DNA from: Bryobacterales bacterium
GTDB taxonomy: Bacteria; Acidobacteriota; Terriglobia; Bryobacterales; Bryobacteraceae
Length of the DNA stretch: 12,112 bases
Assembly: GCA_003132905.1 (NCBI GenBank)
Contig: PKZC01000122.1
Coordinates: forward strand, 12,993 to 25,104
Direction: 5' to 3'
The notes under the pieces were generated by a model that saw nothing but the letters and a program-made list of their open reading frames with translations, was not told where the DNA came from and made no database searches. Made by a program: the position numbers and the translations under genes. Each line of letters opens with the position of its first letter. The stretch's first letter is position 1. Positions 1-9,180 of this stretch are shown piece by piece.

Positions 1-570
1 CGCGGCCGGGCCTTGAATCTGGTGATGGTGCATGCGCAAGTGGATCGCGTGTTGGGCGCGGTTGGGGCCGGCGACAAACAGGGACTGGCATCTTATCTCG
101 CGGATTTGATCGCGCGTCTGCGGGCGGCTGGCGCTGAGTTCGCAGTGGTTCCCGCAGTAGCGCCGCACATCGCGATCGAAGAGTTAATCCAAGCGTCCCC
201 GTTGCCGATCGTGAACCTGATCGCCGAACTCCGGCGCGTGGCATTATTCGGCACGCGCTTTGCGGTGGAATCGCAACTCTTTGGACACTTGGGCGGCGTG
301 GAAGTGATCACACCGCATCCAGACGAAGTGGATTTCATACACACCACCTACCTGCAACTGGTGGGCGCGGGCGTAGGACTGGCCACGCAACGCGATGGTC
401 TGAGCCGGCTGGCTCATAAGCTGATAGAGCGCGACCGAGTGGAATCAGTGATCTTGGCTGGAACGGAACTAGCGCTGGTGTTCGATGAAAACAACACGGA
501 CTTTCCGCACATCAATTGCGCCGCATTGCACCTGAATGCGATTCTGCGGCGCGCGATGGAGGCGGGCTAG
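1..570 (+). CDS. Asp/Glu racemase-family protein, 5' end outside window
   Basis: The reading frame is open from base 1, so this is the C-terminal ~190 residues of a longer gene. A TTG at 13 is not needed as a start. Numbering from that TTG, the fold signature of the Asp/Glu/hydantoin racemase superfamily is visible: a segment ending PAVAPH (47-52) where family members carry C-N-T-x-H, ALFGTRF (77-83) starting the second half, and VILAGTEL (146-153) where the family has G-C-T-E. Active racemases use two cysteines as acid and base; here the aligned positions are Ala48 and Gly150, so ordinary two-Cys racemisation looks unlikely. His52 and the TEL motif are kept, and one Cys is present at 169 (NCAALH). 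The well-kept remainder argues for a functional variant subfamily rather than decay. Substrate unknown. Its stop shares a CTAG with the convergent secreted-protein gene. Confidence 0.8.
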   Translation, partial: RGRALNLVMVHAQVDRVLGAVGAGDKQGLASYLADLIARLRAAGAEFAVVPAVAPHIAIEELIQASPLPIVNLIAELRRVALFGTRFAVESQLFGHLGGVEVITPHPDEVDFIHTTYLQLVGAGVGLATQRDGLSRLAHKLIERDRVESVILAGTELALVFDENNTDFPHINCAALHLNAILRRAMEAG

Positions 571-1130
571 TTGTTGCCCAAGTATTCGACGTGAACGTAG
601 GTTCCGAGCCGCGCATTGTAGGCCAAGTACCATCCGACGTGATCGGGATCTTCGTAGATCACCACCTGATCGCTATCCCACAACCAGTCGCTCGCGTAGC
701 CGAGGTCGTAAGGCGCGACGCTGAAATAGAAGCCGTTAAACCAGAATCGGCTGGGGCCGCCGCCGGCCAGCCGCCATATGTGTCCTCTGCCGAAGCCGCC
801 CGAGAAATGCCCGTGCTCGAAGGGATGATCCACGTGAAAGTGCGCGTCGTTGGGCCCGCTATCGTGCCCGATCCACTTGTCGCCGGAAGCATGCACGTGC
901 GGCGCTTCGGGATGGCCGGGCCGATCGGAAAAACTGGGATGCTCGGCCGCCGCAGGAGCGTTGCGCTGGGGAGCGTTTTGTTGAACACGCGCGGGAGCAG
1001 GACCGTGCGCGGGTATGTGCCCGCCGCCGACGCCACGAACCGCACCTCCGCGAGCACCGCCATGCTCCTGCGCGAGAACAGGGAGCGCCAAGAGCAGCGA
1101 CACCGCGAAGAATCCAATCAGCTTTCTCAT
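567..1130 (-). CDS. Small secreted His/Gly-rich protein of unknown function
   Basis: This 187-residue protein starts at an ATG preceded by a strong GGAGGT ribosome site. Residues 1-20 form a classic signal peptide (Lys/Arg start, hydrophobic core, cleavage likely after VLA at 20), so it is exported. Residues 21-60 are low-complexity Gly/Ala/Pro/Gln. Residues 61-118 are strikingly His-rich (motifs such as HVH, HFHVDH and HGHF). Residues 125-185 look like a small folded domain rich in Trp, Tyr and Phe, ending near [14 protein letters not shown] recognise this tail as a type common in acidobacterial hypothetical proteins, but know no function. The His cluster could bind metal; this is inference. 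The competing + strand frame over the same bases has no signal peptide or family features. It is divergent from rsmA across 66 bases. Confidence 0.8.
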   Translation of the reverse strand: MRKLIGFFAVSLLLALPVLAQEHGGARGGAVRGVGGGHIPAHGPAPARVQQNAPQRNAPAAAEHPSFSDRPGHPEAPHVHASGDKWIGHDSGPNDAHFHVDHPFEHGHFSGGFGRGHIWRLAGGGPSRFWFNGFYFSVAPYDLGYASDWLWDSDQVVIYEDPDHVGWYLAYNARLGTYVHVEYLGNN

Positions 1131-1133
1131 TCC

Positions 1134-1139
1134 ACCTCC
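1134..1139 (-). promoter_or_regulatory. Ribosome binding site of the secreted protein gene
   Basis: Read on the minus strand the bases are GGAGGT, three bases before the ATG at 1130. This near-perfect Shine-Dalgarno site decides the start and supports this strand as the coding one for 567-1130. Confidence 0.75.
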
Positions 1140-1162
1140 GTGCGTTAAGACGCTGCGGGGGC

Positions 1163-1173
1163 GTAACGGTTAC
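1163..1173. promoter_or_regulatory. Small perfect palindrome in a divergent promoter region
   Basis: GTAAC-G-GTTAC is a perfect 5-1-5 inverted repeat midway in the 66-base gap between the divergent secreted-protein gene and rsmA. The position suits an operator serving either direction. I could not find a convincing pair of -35 and -10 boxes on either strand, so the regulatory role is only inferred and such a short palindrome could be chance. Confidence 0.25.
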
Positions 1174-1196
1174 AAAATCCATGCCAATATAGTCGG

Positions 1197-1970
1197 TTGG
1201 GGCGACGGCTGGGGCAGCATTTTCTGGTGCGGCAATCGGTTCTGGAACGAATCGCCGAGGCGGCTTGTCCGGAAAAAGGCGGCGTAGTTATTGAGATCGG
1301 GCCCGGGCGCGGCGCTTTGACATCGCACCTTCTGGCGCGCGCCGAGCGGGTGATTGCCATCGAGATCGATCCGGTGCTGGTGCAGTATTTGCGCGCCGAG
1401 TTTCGCGATGAGCCTCGGCTCACTTTGGTGGAGACGGACGTTCTGAAGGCCGATCTGGCGCAGTGGGGAACGGTGACCGTGACCGGCAATTTGCCCTATT
1501 ACATTACGTCGCCCATTTTGCACAAGACGCTGGCGTTGGGTGAACAAGTGATTCGCGCGGTGTTTTTGGTGCAGAAAGAAGTTGCCGAACGGTTGACGGC
1601 GAGCCCCGGGTCGCGCGATTACGGTTACCTCAGCGTGCAGACACAGCTTTTGAGCGCACCGGAGCTGCTCTTTACCGTGCCCGCCGGCGCGTTTCGTCCG
1701 CCGCCCAAGGTGGATTCGGCCATCGTGCGATTGACACCACGATCCGAACCCGAGTTCCCCGCCCTGGATCGCGCCGCATTCCTCCATTTTGCGGGCCTCT
1801 GCTTTCGCCACAAACGCAAAACACTTCTCAACAATTTGTCGGGGGCTTATGACCGCCAGATGCTGGCCGCTATTCCGGAAACGGCCCGGCGGGCGGAGCA
1901 GCTATCGATCCCGGAGTTCGTGCGATTGTTCGAGCGAGTGGTGGGTTCGGGCGTCGCTCCTGTATCCTGA
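1197..1970 (+). CDS. rsmA: 16S rRNA (adenine1518/1519-N6)-dimethyltransferase RsmA/KsgA
   Basis: 257 residues, normal for the family. RsmA dimethylates two adjacent adenines in helix 45 of 16S rRNA, using S-adenosylmethionine, late in 30S assembly. The sequence shows the N-terminal RLGQHFL signature (4-10), the SAM-binding motif EIGPGRG (33-39), the acidic EID (56-58) that contacts the ribose, and the catalytic NLPYYITSP motif (98-106). It also has the [12 protein letters not shown] segment (166-177) and the C-terminal [12 protein letters not shown] (203-214). The start is a TTG: the frame is closed upstream by TAA at 1164-1166, and no other start codon lies between that stop and the LGQHFL motif. 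No clear ribosome site precedes it. It heads the operon; gltX begins six bases after the stop. Confidence 0.95.
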   Translation: MGRRLGQHFLVRQSVLERIAEAACPEKGGVVIEIGPGRGALTSHLLARAERVIAIEIDPVLVQYLRAEFRDEPRLTLVETDVLKADLAQWGTVTVTGNLPYYITSPILHKTLALGEQVIRAVFLVQKEVAERLTASPGSRDYGYLSVQTQLLSAPELLFTVPAGAFRPPPKVDSAIVRLTPRSEPEFPALDRAAFLHFAGLCFRHKRKTLLNNLSGAYDRQMLAAIPETARRAEQLSIPEFVRLFERVVGSGVAPVS

Positions 1971-1976
1971 AATTTC

Positions 1977-3410
1977 ATGCTGCGTGTCCGTTTCGCCCCG
2001 TCGCCGACGGGTTATCTGCATATTGGAAGCGCCAGGACGTTCATTTTCAACTGGCTGTACGCGCGCCGCAACCACGGCACGATGATCCTGCGCATCGACG
2101 ATACCGATGTCGACCGAAACACGCAGGCGTCGCTCGATTCCATTTTCGACGGGCTAAAATGGCTCGAATTGGATTGGGATGAGCAATACGCTCAGTCAGA
2201 TCGTGGCGACCTGCATCGGCAAATGGCTTGGGCCATCTTTGAGAAGGGCCTGGCGTATCGCGATTTTGTTCCCGCGGCGGCGGCCGAAGAGCGGGAGCAA
2301 TCGAGCGGAGCATGGCTGTTCAATCCGGGGATGCGCGAGTTGTCCGCCGACGAGAGCCAGCGCCGCGCGGACGCGGGTGAGCCCTTTGTTCTGCGATTTC
2401 GCGTGCCTCGCGATGTGCCCCAAGCGGTGGAATTTCACGATGCGGTGTATGGCGAGCAATCGAAGCAGACGGCCGACATCGAGGATTTCGCGCTGCTGCG
2501 CAGCAACGGCGTTCCGACGTATCACATGGCGTCCTGCGCCGACGATGTGGACCTGCGGATCAGCCATATCATCCGCGGCCAGGATCATCTTACCAACACC
2601 TTCAAGCACGTGTTGATTTTTGACGCGCTGGAAGCGAAGCCTCCGCAGTTTGCCCATTTGCCGCTGCTCATCGCGCCCGACGGTTCCAAGCTATCGAAGC
2701 GCAAACATGGCCTGGTGGTGAGCGTGACCACCTATCGCGACGCCGGATTTCTTCCGCACGCCTATATCAATTTCTTGTGCCTGCTGGGATGGTCGCCCAA
2801 AGATAATCGGGAACAGTTGACGCGCCAGGAACTGATGGACGCCTTTTCGTTCGAAGGGATTCATCGCCACAACGCGGTGGTGAATTTCACCGAAGAAGAT
2901 CCCATCGACCCGAAAGCAATGTGGCTGAACGGCGAATTGATCCGCACGCTGCCGGTGGAAGAACTGGCAGCAAAGATGTTGCCGTTCGCCTGCGCCGCGG
3001 GCTTGCGCGCCGATCCAGCCAAGATGCTGCGCATCGCACCGCTGTTACAGGAGCGCATCAAAACATTGCGGGATGTGGTAACGATGGCGGACTTCTTCTT
3101 CCTGGATGAACTAGCGCCATACGATCCCGCCGAGTTGATCCCGCAGAAGGGCGACCAGGCGCTGGCGCTCACAGTATTGCTGCGGGCACGCGAAATTCTG
3201 GCGGAAGCAATCTTCAGCCATGCGGGTTTAGAGGCGGCATTGCGCGGCGGGGCCGAGAGCCTCAAAATCAAAGCAGGGCAGATGTTCCAGCCCATTCGTG
3301 TCGCGGTGTGCGGGCGCAAGAATGCGCCTCCTTTATTTGAGACTCTGGAAGTACTGGGTCGCGAGACCTGCGTAAAGCGCATTGGACAAGCAATCCAGCT
3401 GCTGCAGTAG
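1977..3410 (+). CDS. gltX: Glutamate--tRNA ligase (GluRS)
   Basis: 477 residues, a full-length class I synthetase that attaches Glu to tRNA-Glu with ATP in the cytoplasm. The HIGH-box region [11 protein letters not shown] lies at 9-18, the [11 protein letters not shown] segment at 198-208, and the KMSKS loop is SKLSKR (237-242). The C-terminal ~150 residues form the helical anticodon-binding region. The Cys zinc ligands of E. coli GluRS (YRCFC region) are absent: the matching stretch reads YRDFVPA (94-100), as in zinc-free GluRS forms. There is no evident Shine-Dalgarno site; the short gap to rsmA suggests co-translation in one transcript. A glnS gene follows directly, so this GluRS may be the discriminating type. 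That is inferred from context, not from a residue I can point to. Confidence 0.96.
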   Translation: MLRVRFAPSPTGYLHIGSARTFIFNWLYARRNHGTMILRIDDTDVDRNTQASLDSIFDGLKWLELDWDEQYAQSDRGDLHRQMAWAIFEKGLAYRDFVPAAAAEEREQSSGAWLFNPGMRELSADESQRRADAGEPFVLRFRVPRDVPQAVEFHDAVYGEQSKQTADIEDFALLRSNGVPTYHMASCADDVDLRISHIIRGQDHLTNTFKHVLIFDALEAKPPQFAHLPLLIAPDGSKLSKRKHGLVVSVTTYRDAGFLPHAYINFLCLLGWSPKDNREQLTRQELMDAFSFEGIHRHNAVVNFTEEDPIDPKAMWLNGELIRTLPVEELAAKMLPFACAAGLRADPAKMLRIAPLLQERIKTLRDVVTMADFFFLDELAPYDPAELIPQKGDQALALTVLLRAREILAEAIFSHAGLEAALRGGAESLKIKAGQMFQPIRVAVCGRKNAPPLFETLEVLGRETCVKRIGQAIQLLQ

Positions 3411-3429
3411 CGCCGCGATTATCTCCACA

Positions 3430-5175
3430 ATGAAAGAGACCATGAATCCACAAACGAACGAGGCCCCCACCGGCGCGGAAACTCCGGCCGAGACGGGCCC
3501 TTCGAATTTCATCCGGGAAATCATCCTGGACGACTTAAAAACCAATAAATACCAGGGCCGCGTTCATACGCGCTTTCCGCCCGAGCCGAACGGCTATCTG
3601 CACATCGGGCATGCAAAATCGATCACTTTGAATTTCGGGCTGGCGCAGGAGTTCGGCGGCCAATGCAACCTGCGGTTCGACGACACGAACCCATCCAAAG
3701 AAGAGACCGAGTACGTCGATTCCATTATCGAAGACGCACGCTGGCTGGGCGGCGATTGGGGCGACCGGCTGTTCTATGCATCCGATTATTTCGGACAGCT
3801 TTATGAATGGGCAATTCAACTGATCAAGGCTGGAAAAGCGTACGTAGACGATTTGTCGCCAGATGAGGTTCGCAAGCAGCGCGGCACGCTGACCGAGCCT
3901 GGGCAGGAGAGCCCTTATCGCAACCGAACCGTGGAAGAGAATCTGGATCTGTTCGCTCGCATGAAGGCGGGTGAGTTTCCGGATGGAACACGAACGCTGC
4001 GCGCCAAGATCGACATGGGGTCGCCGAACTTGAACCTGCGCGATCCCATCATGTATCGCATCCTGCACGCCGAGCATCATCGTACCGGCAATCAATGGTG
4101 TATCTATCCGATGTACGATTTCGCCCACGGCCAATCGGATTCCATGGAAGGCATCACGCATTCCATCTGTACGCTGGAGTTTGAAGATCATCGCCCGCTT
4201 TACGACTGGTATGTGGAGCAGCTGGGCATCTATCATCCGCAGCAGATTGAGTTCGACCGGTTGAACATAACCTACACCTTGCTGAGCAAGCGCAAGCTGC
4301 TGGCACTGGTGCAGAACAAGCTGGTGCGAGGTTGGGACGATCCACGCATGCCCACTATTTCGGGGCTGCGGCGGCGCGGCTATACGCCGGAAGCGATCCG
4401 AAACTTCTGCAAGCGGGTGGGCGTGTCGAAAACCAACGGCACAACCGAGCTCGGGCTCTTGGAATATTTCATCCGCGAAGATTTGAACAAGCGCGCGCCG
4501 CGCGTGATGGCGGTGTTGCGTCCGCTGCGCTTGGTGATCGACAACTATCCGGAGGGTCAAGTCGAGCAGATGGAAGCGGTGAATAATCCGGAAGACGAGA
4601 GCATGGGTAGCCGGAACGTCCCCTTTTCACGCGTCCTATACATCGAGCAGGACGATTTTCGCGAGGATCCACCCAAACAATATTTCCGGCTCGCGCCGGG
4701 ACGCGAAGTGCGGCTGCGATACGGTTATTTCGTCACGTGCCGGAGCGTGGTGAAAGACGCTGCCGGCCAAGTGATCGAGATTCACTGCACCTACGATCCG
4801 GCCACGCACGGAGGGAATGCTCCGGACGGGCGAAAGGTGAAGTCGACCATCCATTGGGTATCAGCCGAGCACGCCCTGGATGCCGAGGTTCGTTTGTACG
4901 AGACGTTGTTCACCACCGAAAACCCGAATGAAGTAGAAGAAGGTCAGGATTTCACGGTCAATCTGAATCCGCAATCGCTCGAAGTGCTCCCCGAAGCGAA
5001 GTTGGAACCGAGCCTCCGAGATGCAAAGCCGGGGACGGGCTACCAATTTGAGCGCCTGGGCTATTTCTCAGTTGATCGCGACACTACGCCCCAGAAGCTG
5101 GTCTTTAATCGCACGGTGGCGCTGCGCGACACCTGGGCCAAAATTGAAAAGAAGTCTGAAAAGAAATCCAAATGA
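3430..5175 (+). CDS. glnS: Glutamine--tRNA ligase (GlnRS)
   Basis: 581 residues from the ATG at 3430; E. coli GlnRS has 554. It charges tRNA-Gln directly with glutamine and ATP. Seen: [17 protein letters not shown] (48-64) with the HIGH box at 58-61, [11 protein letters not shown] (81-91), the [13 protein letters not shown] pocket (221-233), and a KMSKS-like LLSKR (283-287). The two-part beta-barrel anticodon domain fills residues ~355-560, ending in a Lys-rich tail. The start is uncertain: ATG 3430 and ATG 3442 are in frame and neither has a good ribosome site. An in-frame TTG at 3382 lies inside gltX and adds residues without family resemblance. Residues before ~25 (from ATG 3430) are a low-complexity extension. 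The stop overlaps the next start (ATGA). Having glnS implies tRNA-Gln need not be made through the Glu-tRNA-Gln amidotransferase route. Confidence 0.95.
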   Translation: MKETMNPQTNEAPTGAETPAETGPSNFIREIILDDLKTNKYQGRVHTRFPPEPNGYLHIGHAKSITLNFGLAQEFGGQCNLRFDDTNPSKEETEYVDSIIEDARWLGGDWGDRLFYASDYFGQLYEWAIQLIKAGKAYVDDLSPDEVRKQRGTLTEPGQESPYRNRTVEENLDLFARMKAGEFPDGTRTLRAKIDMGSPNLNLRDPIMYRILHAEHHRTGNQWCIYPMYDFAHGQSDSMEGITHSICTLEFEDHRPLYDWYVEQLGIYHPQQIEFDRLNITYTLLSKRKLLALVQNKLVRGWDDPRMPTISGLRRRGYTPEAIRNFCKRVGVSKTNGTTELGLLEYFIREDLNKRAPRVMAVLRPLRLVIDNYPEGQVEQMEAVNNPEDESMGSRNVPFSRVLYIEQDDFREDPPKQYFRLAPGREVRLRYGYFVTCRSVVKDAAGQVIEIHCTYDPATHGGNAPDGRKVKSTIHWVSAEHALDAEVRLYETLFTTENPNEVEEGQDFTVNLNPQSLEVLPEAKLEPSLRDAKPGTGYQFERLGYFSVDRDTTPQKLVFNRTVALRDTWAKIEKKSEKKSK

Positions 5176-6725
5176 TCATCCTCGGCCTGGGCGGCATGAA
5201 CAAAGATGCCGCGTGTGCGGTGCTGAAGGATGGCGAACTGGTGGCGGCTGTCGAAGAACGCAAGGTGTCCCGCCAGCCGGGCCAGGGCGGCTTACCGCAA
5301 GCCGCGATTACGAGCGCGCTCGAGGTGGCTCGGCTCACACCGGCCGATGTGAACTGCGTCGCGCTGGTACGTCCGTTCGCCCAGGAAATTCATCTTCCCC
5401 TGCGCGCGCAGTTTCCCAACGCGCAGACGCTGATGGTGGAACATCACGCGGCGCACGCGGCATCGGCATATTATCCATCGCCCTTCGATGCAGCCACCGT
5501 ACTGACGCTCGATCGCGATGGCGATTTTCGTTCGGCCGCGCGCTGGAGCGCCGCGGGCAACCAACTGCATTTGGAAAAGGATCTGTACTATCCGGATTCA
5601 CTTGGCGACTTATACAGTCGTGTTACCGAACTGCTCGGATTCAACGCCGGGTCGGACGAGCACAGAGTCCAGTGGCTTTCGACCTCCGACTCGGGCGAGC
5701 AGTTTTTATCTTTGTTCGAGGAAGTGCTGGGTTCGAGCGATTGGCCCTGCATCAACCGTAGTTTTTTCGACTCGGATCGTTTGAGCCAGGGTGGTTTCAG
5801 CGAGAAATTCTACGCGCGCCTGGGCATTGAAGACGGGGCCGATATCCCAGAGGAATTGTGCGCGCCCCTGGCTTCCGGATTGCAGCATGCCATCGAAAAG
5901 GTGGTGTTGCGGATGGCCGGCCCGGGCGAAAATCTATGCGTAGCCGGCGGCCTGGGAATGAACGCGCTGTTGATTAGCGCACTGGAAGAATCGAAGCAAG
6001 TGTTCGTGCAACCAGCGGCCGGTAATGCGGGCACAGCCTTGGGCGCCGTTTTCTACGCCTGGAACAACGTATTCGGACAGAAGAAGCGAGCCGGGCTGAA
6101 CGATCTTTGCCTGGGGCCGAGCTACGCCGCCGAAGAGGTGAAGCAGGTACTGGAAAATTGCAAGCTGCGATTCCACTATCTGATGACAACGGACGAACTG
6201 CTAGATCGTGCGGTACGTGATTTGAACAGTGAGAAGATCATCGCCTGGATGCAGGGCCGCATGGAGTTTGGACCGCGCGCGCTCGGTAACCGCAGCATTC
6301 TAGCGTCGCCTCTGAATCCTTACTCCACCGAAAACCTGAACATCTACATCAAGCATCGCGAGTCATTCCGCAAATTCGCGGCATCGGTACCGGAAGAAAT
6401 GGCTTCGGAATATTTTGAAGCAGGCCCCAACGCGCGCTACCTGGCGACGGTCGGCCGCGTACGGGCTCCGTATCGGAAAAAGTTTGAAGCCGCGGTGCTC
6501 GATGACGACGGCGTGCGCGTTCACCTGGTGCGCCAACAGGACAATCCGTTGTTTCACAAGCTGCTGCATGCGGCAGGCAAAGCCACCGGACTGCCCGTGC
6601 TTTACAACACCAGTTTCAATCTATTCGGCGATCCGCTGGTTTGCACTCCGCGCGATGCGGTGCGCAGCTTCTATTCTTCGGGCGTGGATGCGTTATATGT
6701 GGGAAACTTCGTGGTCGAAAAATAG
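5172..6725 (+). CDS. NodU/CmcH-family O-carbamoyltransferase
   Basis: 517 residues, slightly shorter than the 550-600 common in the family. Family members (NodU, CmcH, TobZ) use carbamoyl phosphate and ATP to make carbamoyl-adenylate and pass the carbamoyl group to a hydroxyl on a sugar or other natural product. The N-terminal Kae1/ASKHA-like domain covers ~1-310: [14 protein letters not shown] (18-31), the metal-binding [15 protein letters not shown] (91-105), LDRDGD (113-118), GGLGMN (259-264) and [13 protein letters not shown] (280-292). The YrdC-like C-terminal domain (~330-517) has [16 protein letters not shown] (362-377), [13 protein letters not shown] (394-406) and [15 protein letters not shown] (479-493). 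Oddity: the usual His of the N-terminal HD motif (GxxxxHDxSA) is Lys11 (NKDAA). The ATG overlaps the glnS stop, implying coupled translation. No sugar-pathway genes are adjacent, so the substrate is unknown. Confidence 0.88.
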   Translation: MIILGLGGMNKDAACAVLKDGELVAAVEERKVSRQPGQGGLPQAAITSALEVARLTPADVNCVALVRPFAQEIHLPLRAQFPNAQTLMVEHHAAHAASAYYPSPFDAATVLTLDRDGDFRSAARWSAAGNQLHLEKDLYYPDSLGDLYSRVTELLGFNAGSDEHRVQWLSTSDSGEQFLSLFEEVLGSSDWPCINRSFFDSDRLSQGGFSEKFYARLGIEDGADIPEELCAPLASGLQHAIEKVVLRMAGPGENLCVAGGLGMNALLISALEESKQVFVQPAAGNAGTALGAVFYAWNNVFGQKKRAGLNDLCLGPSYAAEEVKQVLENCKLRFHYLMTTDELLDRAVRDLNSEKIIAWMQGRMEFGPRALGNRSILASPLNPYSTENLNIYIKHRESFRKFAASVPEEMASEYFEAGPNARYLATVGRVRAPYRKKFEAAVLDDDGVRVHLVRQQDNPLFHKLLHAAGKATGLPVLYNTSFNLFGDPLVCTPRDAVRSFYSSGVDALYVGNFVVEK

Positions 6726-6732
6726 CGATCGT

Positions 6733-9138
6733 TCAGGCCACCGGTTCTTCCTGTTTGATCGAATCGCTGAGGTGGAAAAGTGCCGGTAACTCGCCGGCCT
6801 CTTGTTTCAATCGGCGGGCCGCGTGCATTTTTCTCTCAGCTTCCGCCACCAGCCCCTCGGCGGTGTCACCCTCCCAAGAAGAAGTGACTGCGGCGGCGCT
6901 GAGAGACAGCAGATCCGCCGCCCAGAGTTTCAGACCTGCGTCATGCACCAAATGTTTCAACGTACCGATGCGCGCCTCGGCGGCTTCCAGAGACGAGCCG
7001 GGAAGAACAAAGACGAAATCCTCTCCGCCCGGCCGCGCAAGATAATCCACATCGCGGCAGCTCTGGCGAAAACTGCGGGCCACATACTCGAGCGCTTTCT
7101 CGGCAGCGGTTCGTCCAAACGATTCATGAACGTCGCCAACGCCTTCGAGACAGCAGAACAAAACCGTCAAAGGCGAGGCGACGCCGCGGTTCTTGGCGAT
7201 CTCGGCCTCCAGATTGGAGAACAGCGCCCTCGCATTGGGCAATCCCGTAATCGCATCTACATTTCCAAAGGTTCGAGTGTGTTCCTGTTCCAACGAGTTC
7301 TCAATCGCCAGCGAAATCTTGTCGCTCACTTTCAGCAAATCTTCCATCGTGTCGCGGGAAAAGCCGTCCTTCTCGGTACGGTACAGCGCCATCACGCCGA
7401 GAGTTCCAGAGCCAGTGTGCAACGGAACGGCGAGTACCGATTGCAGCGTGCTGCCCACTCCGCTTGAAAATCCAGGTTCCACCATCGGGTTGCCATTGAG
7501 GATGGGCTTGTGGTGCTCGGCCACCCAGCCGGCCACCCCTTCCCCCAAACCGACACGAAGCGATTTCAGAAGTTTGTAGTTCTCACCATGGACATATCTG
7601 GGAATCAGCGTGGGGCCCTCTACCAGATAGAGGGCGATTGCGTCGTTGCGGATCAGCGCGCTCACGCGGGAGCATAACACGCCCAGCGTTTCCACCAGGC
7701 TGAGGGACATCCCCAGCAGGCTGGTGCATTCATGAAATGCGCTTTCCTCTTCCGGACCAGAAGAACGATGGGCGTCTTTCCCCAAAGCGGCGGTTTCAAG
7801 ACCGGCATCGGGGGATCTACCGCGCTCAACTTTGGCGTCCATGGACAGCTTCGTGTCCAGCCGCGACGGCTTAGCCTGGGCCAGCTCTTCCAGTTCCAGA
7901 TAGCGGCGGCCGAGCAGCTCCACGATGCGCGGATCGAAGCTCTTTCCGCTTTCACTGGCAACCACCGCCATGGCTTGGTCCAGGGGGATTGCTTTGCGGT
8001 ACTGACGATCGGATGCCAAAGCGTCGAAGCAGTCCACCACCGACAGGATTCTCGCTCCAATGGGAATTCGATCGCCGTCCAGGCCTGACGGATATCCCGA
8101 CCCATCCCACTTCTCATGATGCGCTCGCACGATGGGCGCTACCGGATACGGGAATTCGATCCGCTCGACGATCTCGGCGCCGACGATCGGATGGATCTTC
8201 ATCTTCTCGAACTCTTCGATGGTCAGACGGCCGGGCTTCGAAATGATATAGTCCGGAACGGCGATTTTTCCCACGTCATGCAGGATCGACGCTGCTTCCA
8301 GTGCCAGCTTTTCTTCTTCGGCTAATCCCAGATCTTTAGAAAGTTCCTTGGAGTAGATTTGAACTCTTTTGAGATGATCCGCGGTGGTTTGATCCTTGGC
8401 TTCAATTGCAAGCGCAAGCGTTTCAATGGTTCTCAGATGCAGCGCCGCCATGGCATCGGCATGGCGTCTTTCTTCCTCCAACTGGCGAAAATGCAGCGCG
8501 TAGGACCGATAAATCACGAACAGCATCGGCAGGACGCCCAGAGCAATTTCCCAATTGAAGTTGGTTACATAGCGGAGCGAGGCGGCGATGGATGCACCCA
8601 GCAGATAGTAAGGAAAGGACCAAAGATAAGTGTTCTTCCACGTACTCAGCAGCGGCTTATGCTCGGTTGCGGCGATCGCGCCAGTAACTGAGAAAGTGTT
8701 CACCAGAAAATAGGCGCAAGTGGCGGAGGTGATGGAAAATACCAGGCTCGCCTGAGGCGTCCACAGATGGTAAATCCCATAGGCGGCGGATGTGCTCAGC
8801 ACCATCAAACTGATGTTGAACAACAGGTGTACCAGGCGGGGCCGCTCTTTCGCCTTCCAGAAGCACCCGACCAAGGCAGAGATGACCGCAATCTCGACCA
8901 CCTCACTCAGTGAGAATTGGATCGCCGAAGCCAGCAGGAGAATGAAGCTCACCGACATCGTGCCCGTTACGCCTGGCAGCCTTATCTTCATGCCGGACGC
9001 TAATGCGGTGAGAAGGAAATAGGCGAGAAAACGAAGGTGATCGTCGGAGGTCCAATGCAGGGTGGCGCCAACTAGCAGGCCGAAACCCGCGACGATGACA
9101 CCCCCGAGGTAAACTCTGGCTGAGGTGGACAAGCCCAC
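6733..9138 (-). CDS. Membrane HD-GYP / GAF / degenerate GGDEF cyclic-di-GMP phosphodiesterase
   Basis: 801 residues. Order: an integral membrane sensor region with about eight hydrophobic segments (~8-215, MASE-like); a charged helix (216-250); an HD-GYP domain with HDVGK at 287-291, HHEKWDGSGYP at 340-350 and DCFDAL at 369-374; a polar linker (~420-465); a GAF domain (~470-612); and a GGDEF-like domain (~625-780). HD-GYP domains hydrolyse c-di-GMP to pGpG or GMP, and their metal and substrate residues are intact here. The GGDEF part looks inactive: its signature is GGEDF (704-708) and the usual Asp of the first strand is replaced (LFCCLEGVGD). It may bind GTP or be structural. The start is GTG at 9138: an in-frame TAG lies three codons upstream, and the N-terminus aligns with that of the paralogue at 9205-9897. 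No clear ribosome site. The stop is seven bases from the convergent carbamoyltransferase stop. Confidence 0.93.
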   Translation of the reverse strand: MGLSTSARVYLGGVIVAGFGLLVGATLHWTSDDHLRFLAYFLLTALASGMKIRLPGVTGTMSVSFILLLASAIQFSLSEVVEIAVISALVGCFWKAKERPRLVHLLFNISLMVLSTSAAYGIYHLWTPQASLVFSITSATCAYFLVNTFSVTGAIAATEHKPLLSTWKNTYLWSFPYYLLGASIAASLRYVTNFNWEIALGVLPMLFVIYRSYALHFRQLEEERRHADAMAALHLRTIETLALAIEAKDQTTADHLKRVQIYSKELSKDLGLAEEEKLALEAASILHDVGKIAVPDYIISKPGRLTIEEFEKMKIHPIVGAEIVERIEFPYPVAPIVRAHHEKWDGSGYPSGLDGDRIPIGARILSVVDCFDALASDRQYRKAIPLDQAMAVVASESGKSFDPRIVELLGRRYLELEELAQAKPSRLDTKLSMDAKVERGRSPDAGLETAALGKDAHRSSGPEEESAFHECTSLLGMSLSLVETLGVLCSRVSALIRNDAIALYLVEGPTLIPRYVHGENYKLLKSLRVGLGEGVAGWVAEHHKPILNGNPMVEPGFSSGVGSTLQSVLAVPLHTGSGTLGVMALYRTEKDGFSRDTMEDLLKVSDKISLAIENSLEQEHTRTFGNVDAITGLPNARALFSNLEAEIAKNRGVASPLTVLFCCLEGVGDVHESFGRTAAEKALEYVARSFRQSCRDVDYLARPGGEDFVFVLPGSSLEAAEARIGTLKHLVHDAGLKLWAADLLSLSAAAVTSSWEGDTAEGLVAEAERKMHAARRLKQEAGELPALFHLSDSIKQEEPVA

Positions 9139-9152
9139 GGCTATCTATCGGC

Positions 9153-9180
9153 AAAAAGGGGGGCGAATGTTATTCACCCC
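9153..9180 (-). terminator. Terminator-like hairpin / possible attenuator before the HD-GYP gene
   Basis: On the minus strand GGGGTGAAT and ATTCGCCCC form a nine-pair stem (one G-U) around a three-base AAC loop (9160-9180), followed by CC and five T (9153-9157). This is a good intrinsic terminator form. It lies 24 bases after the stop of the membrane gene (9205) and its T-run ends 14 bases before the GTG of the HD-GYP gene. It could therefore limit read-through into that gene or mask its start. Confidence 0.65.

Noticed and set aside
516..1148. Long + strand open frame (210 codons) across the secreted-protein gene
   Set aside because: It has no family resemblance and no signal peptide; the minus-strand gene there has a strong ribosome site, a signal peptide and a convincing composition.
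1170..1811. Long minus-strand open frame opposite rsmA
   Set aside because: It lies wholly within the rsmA region and its translation shows no recognisable domain; it is an antisense shadow caused by high GC.
3382..3429. TTG at 3382 as the glnS start
   Set aside because: It would lie inside gltX and add residues of non-family type; ATG 3430 or 3442 are better placed.
3535..4560. 341-codon minus-strand open frame opposite glnS
   Set aside because: It sits inside an unmistakable GlnRS gene; the translation shows no domain or start signal and follows the codon shadow of glnS.
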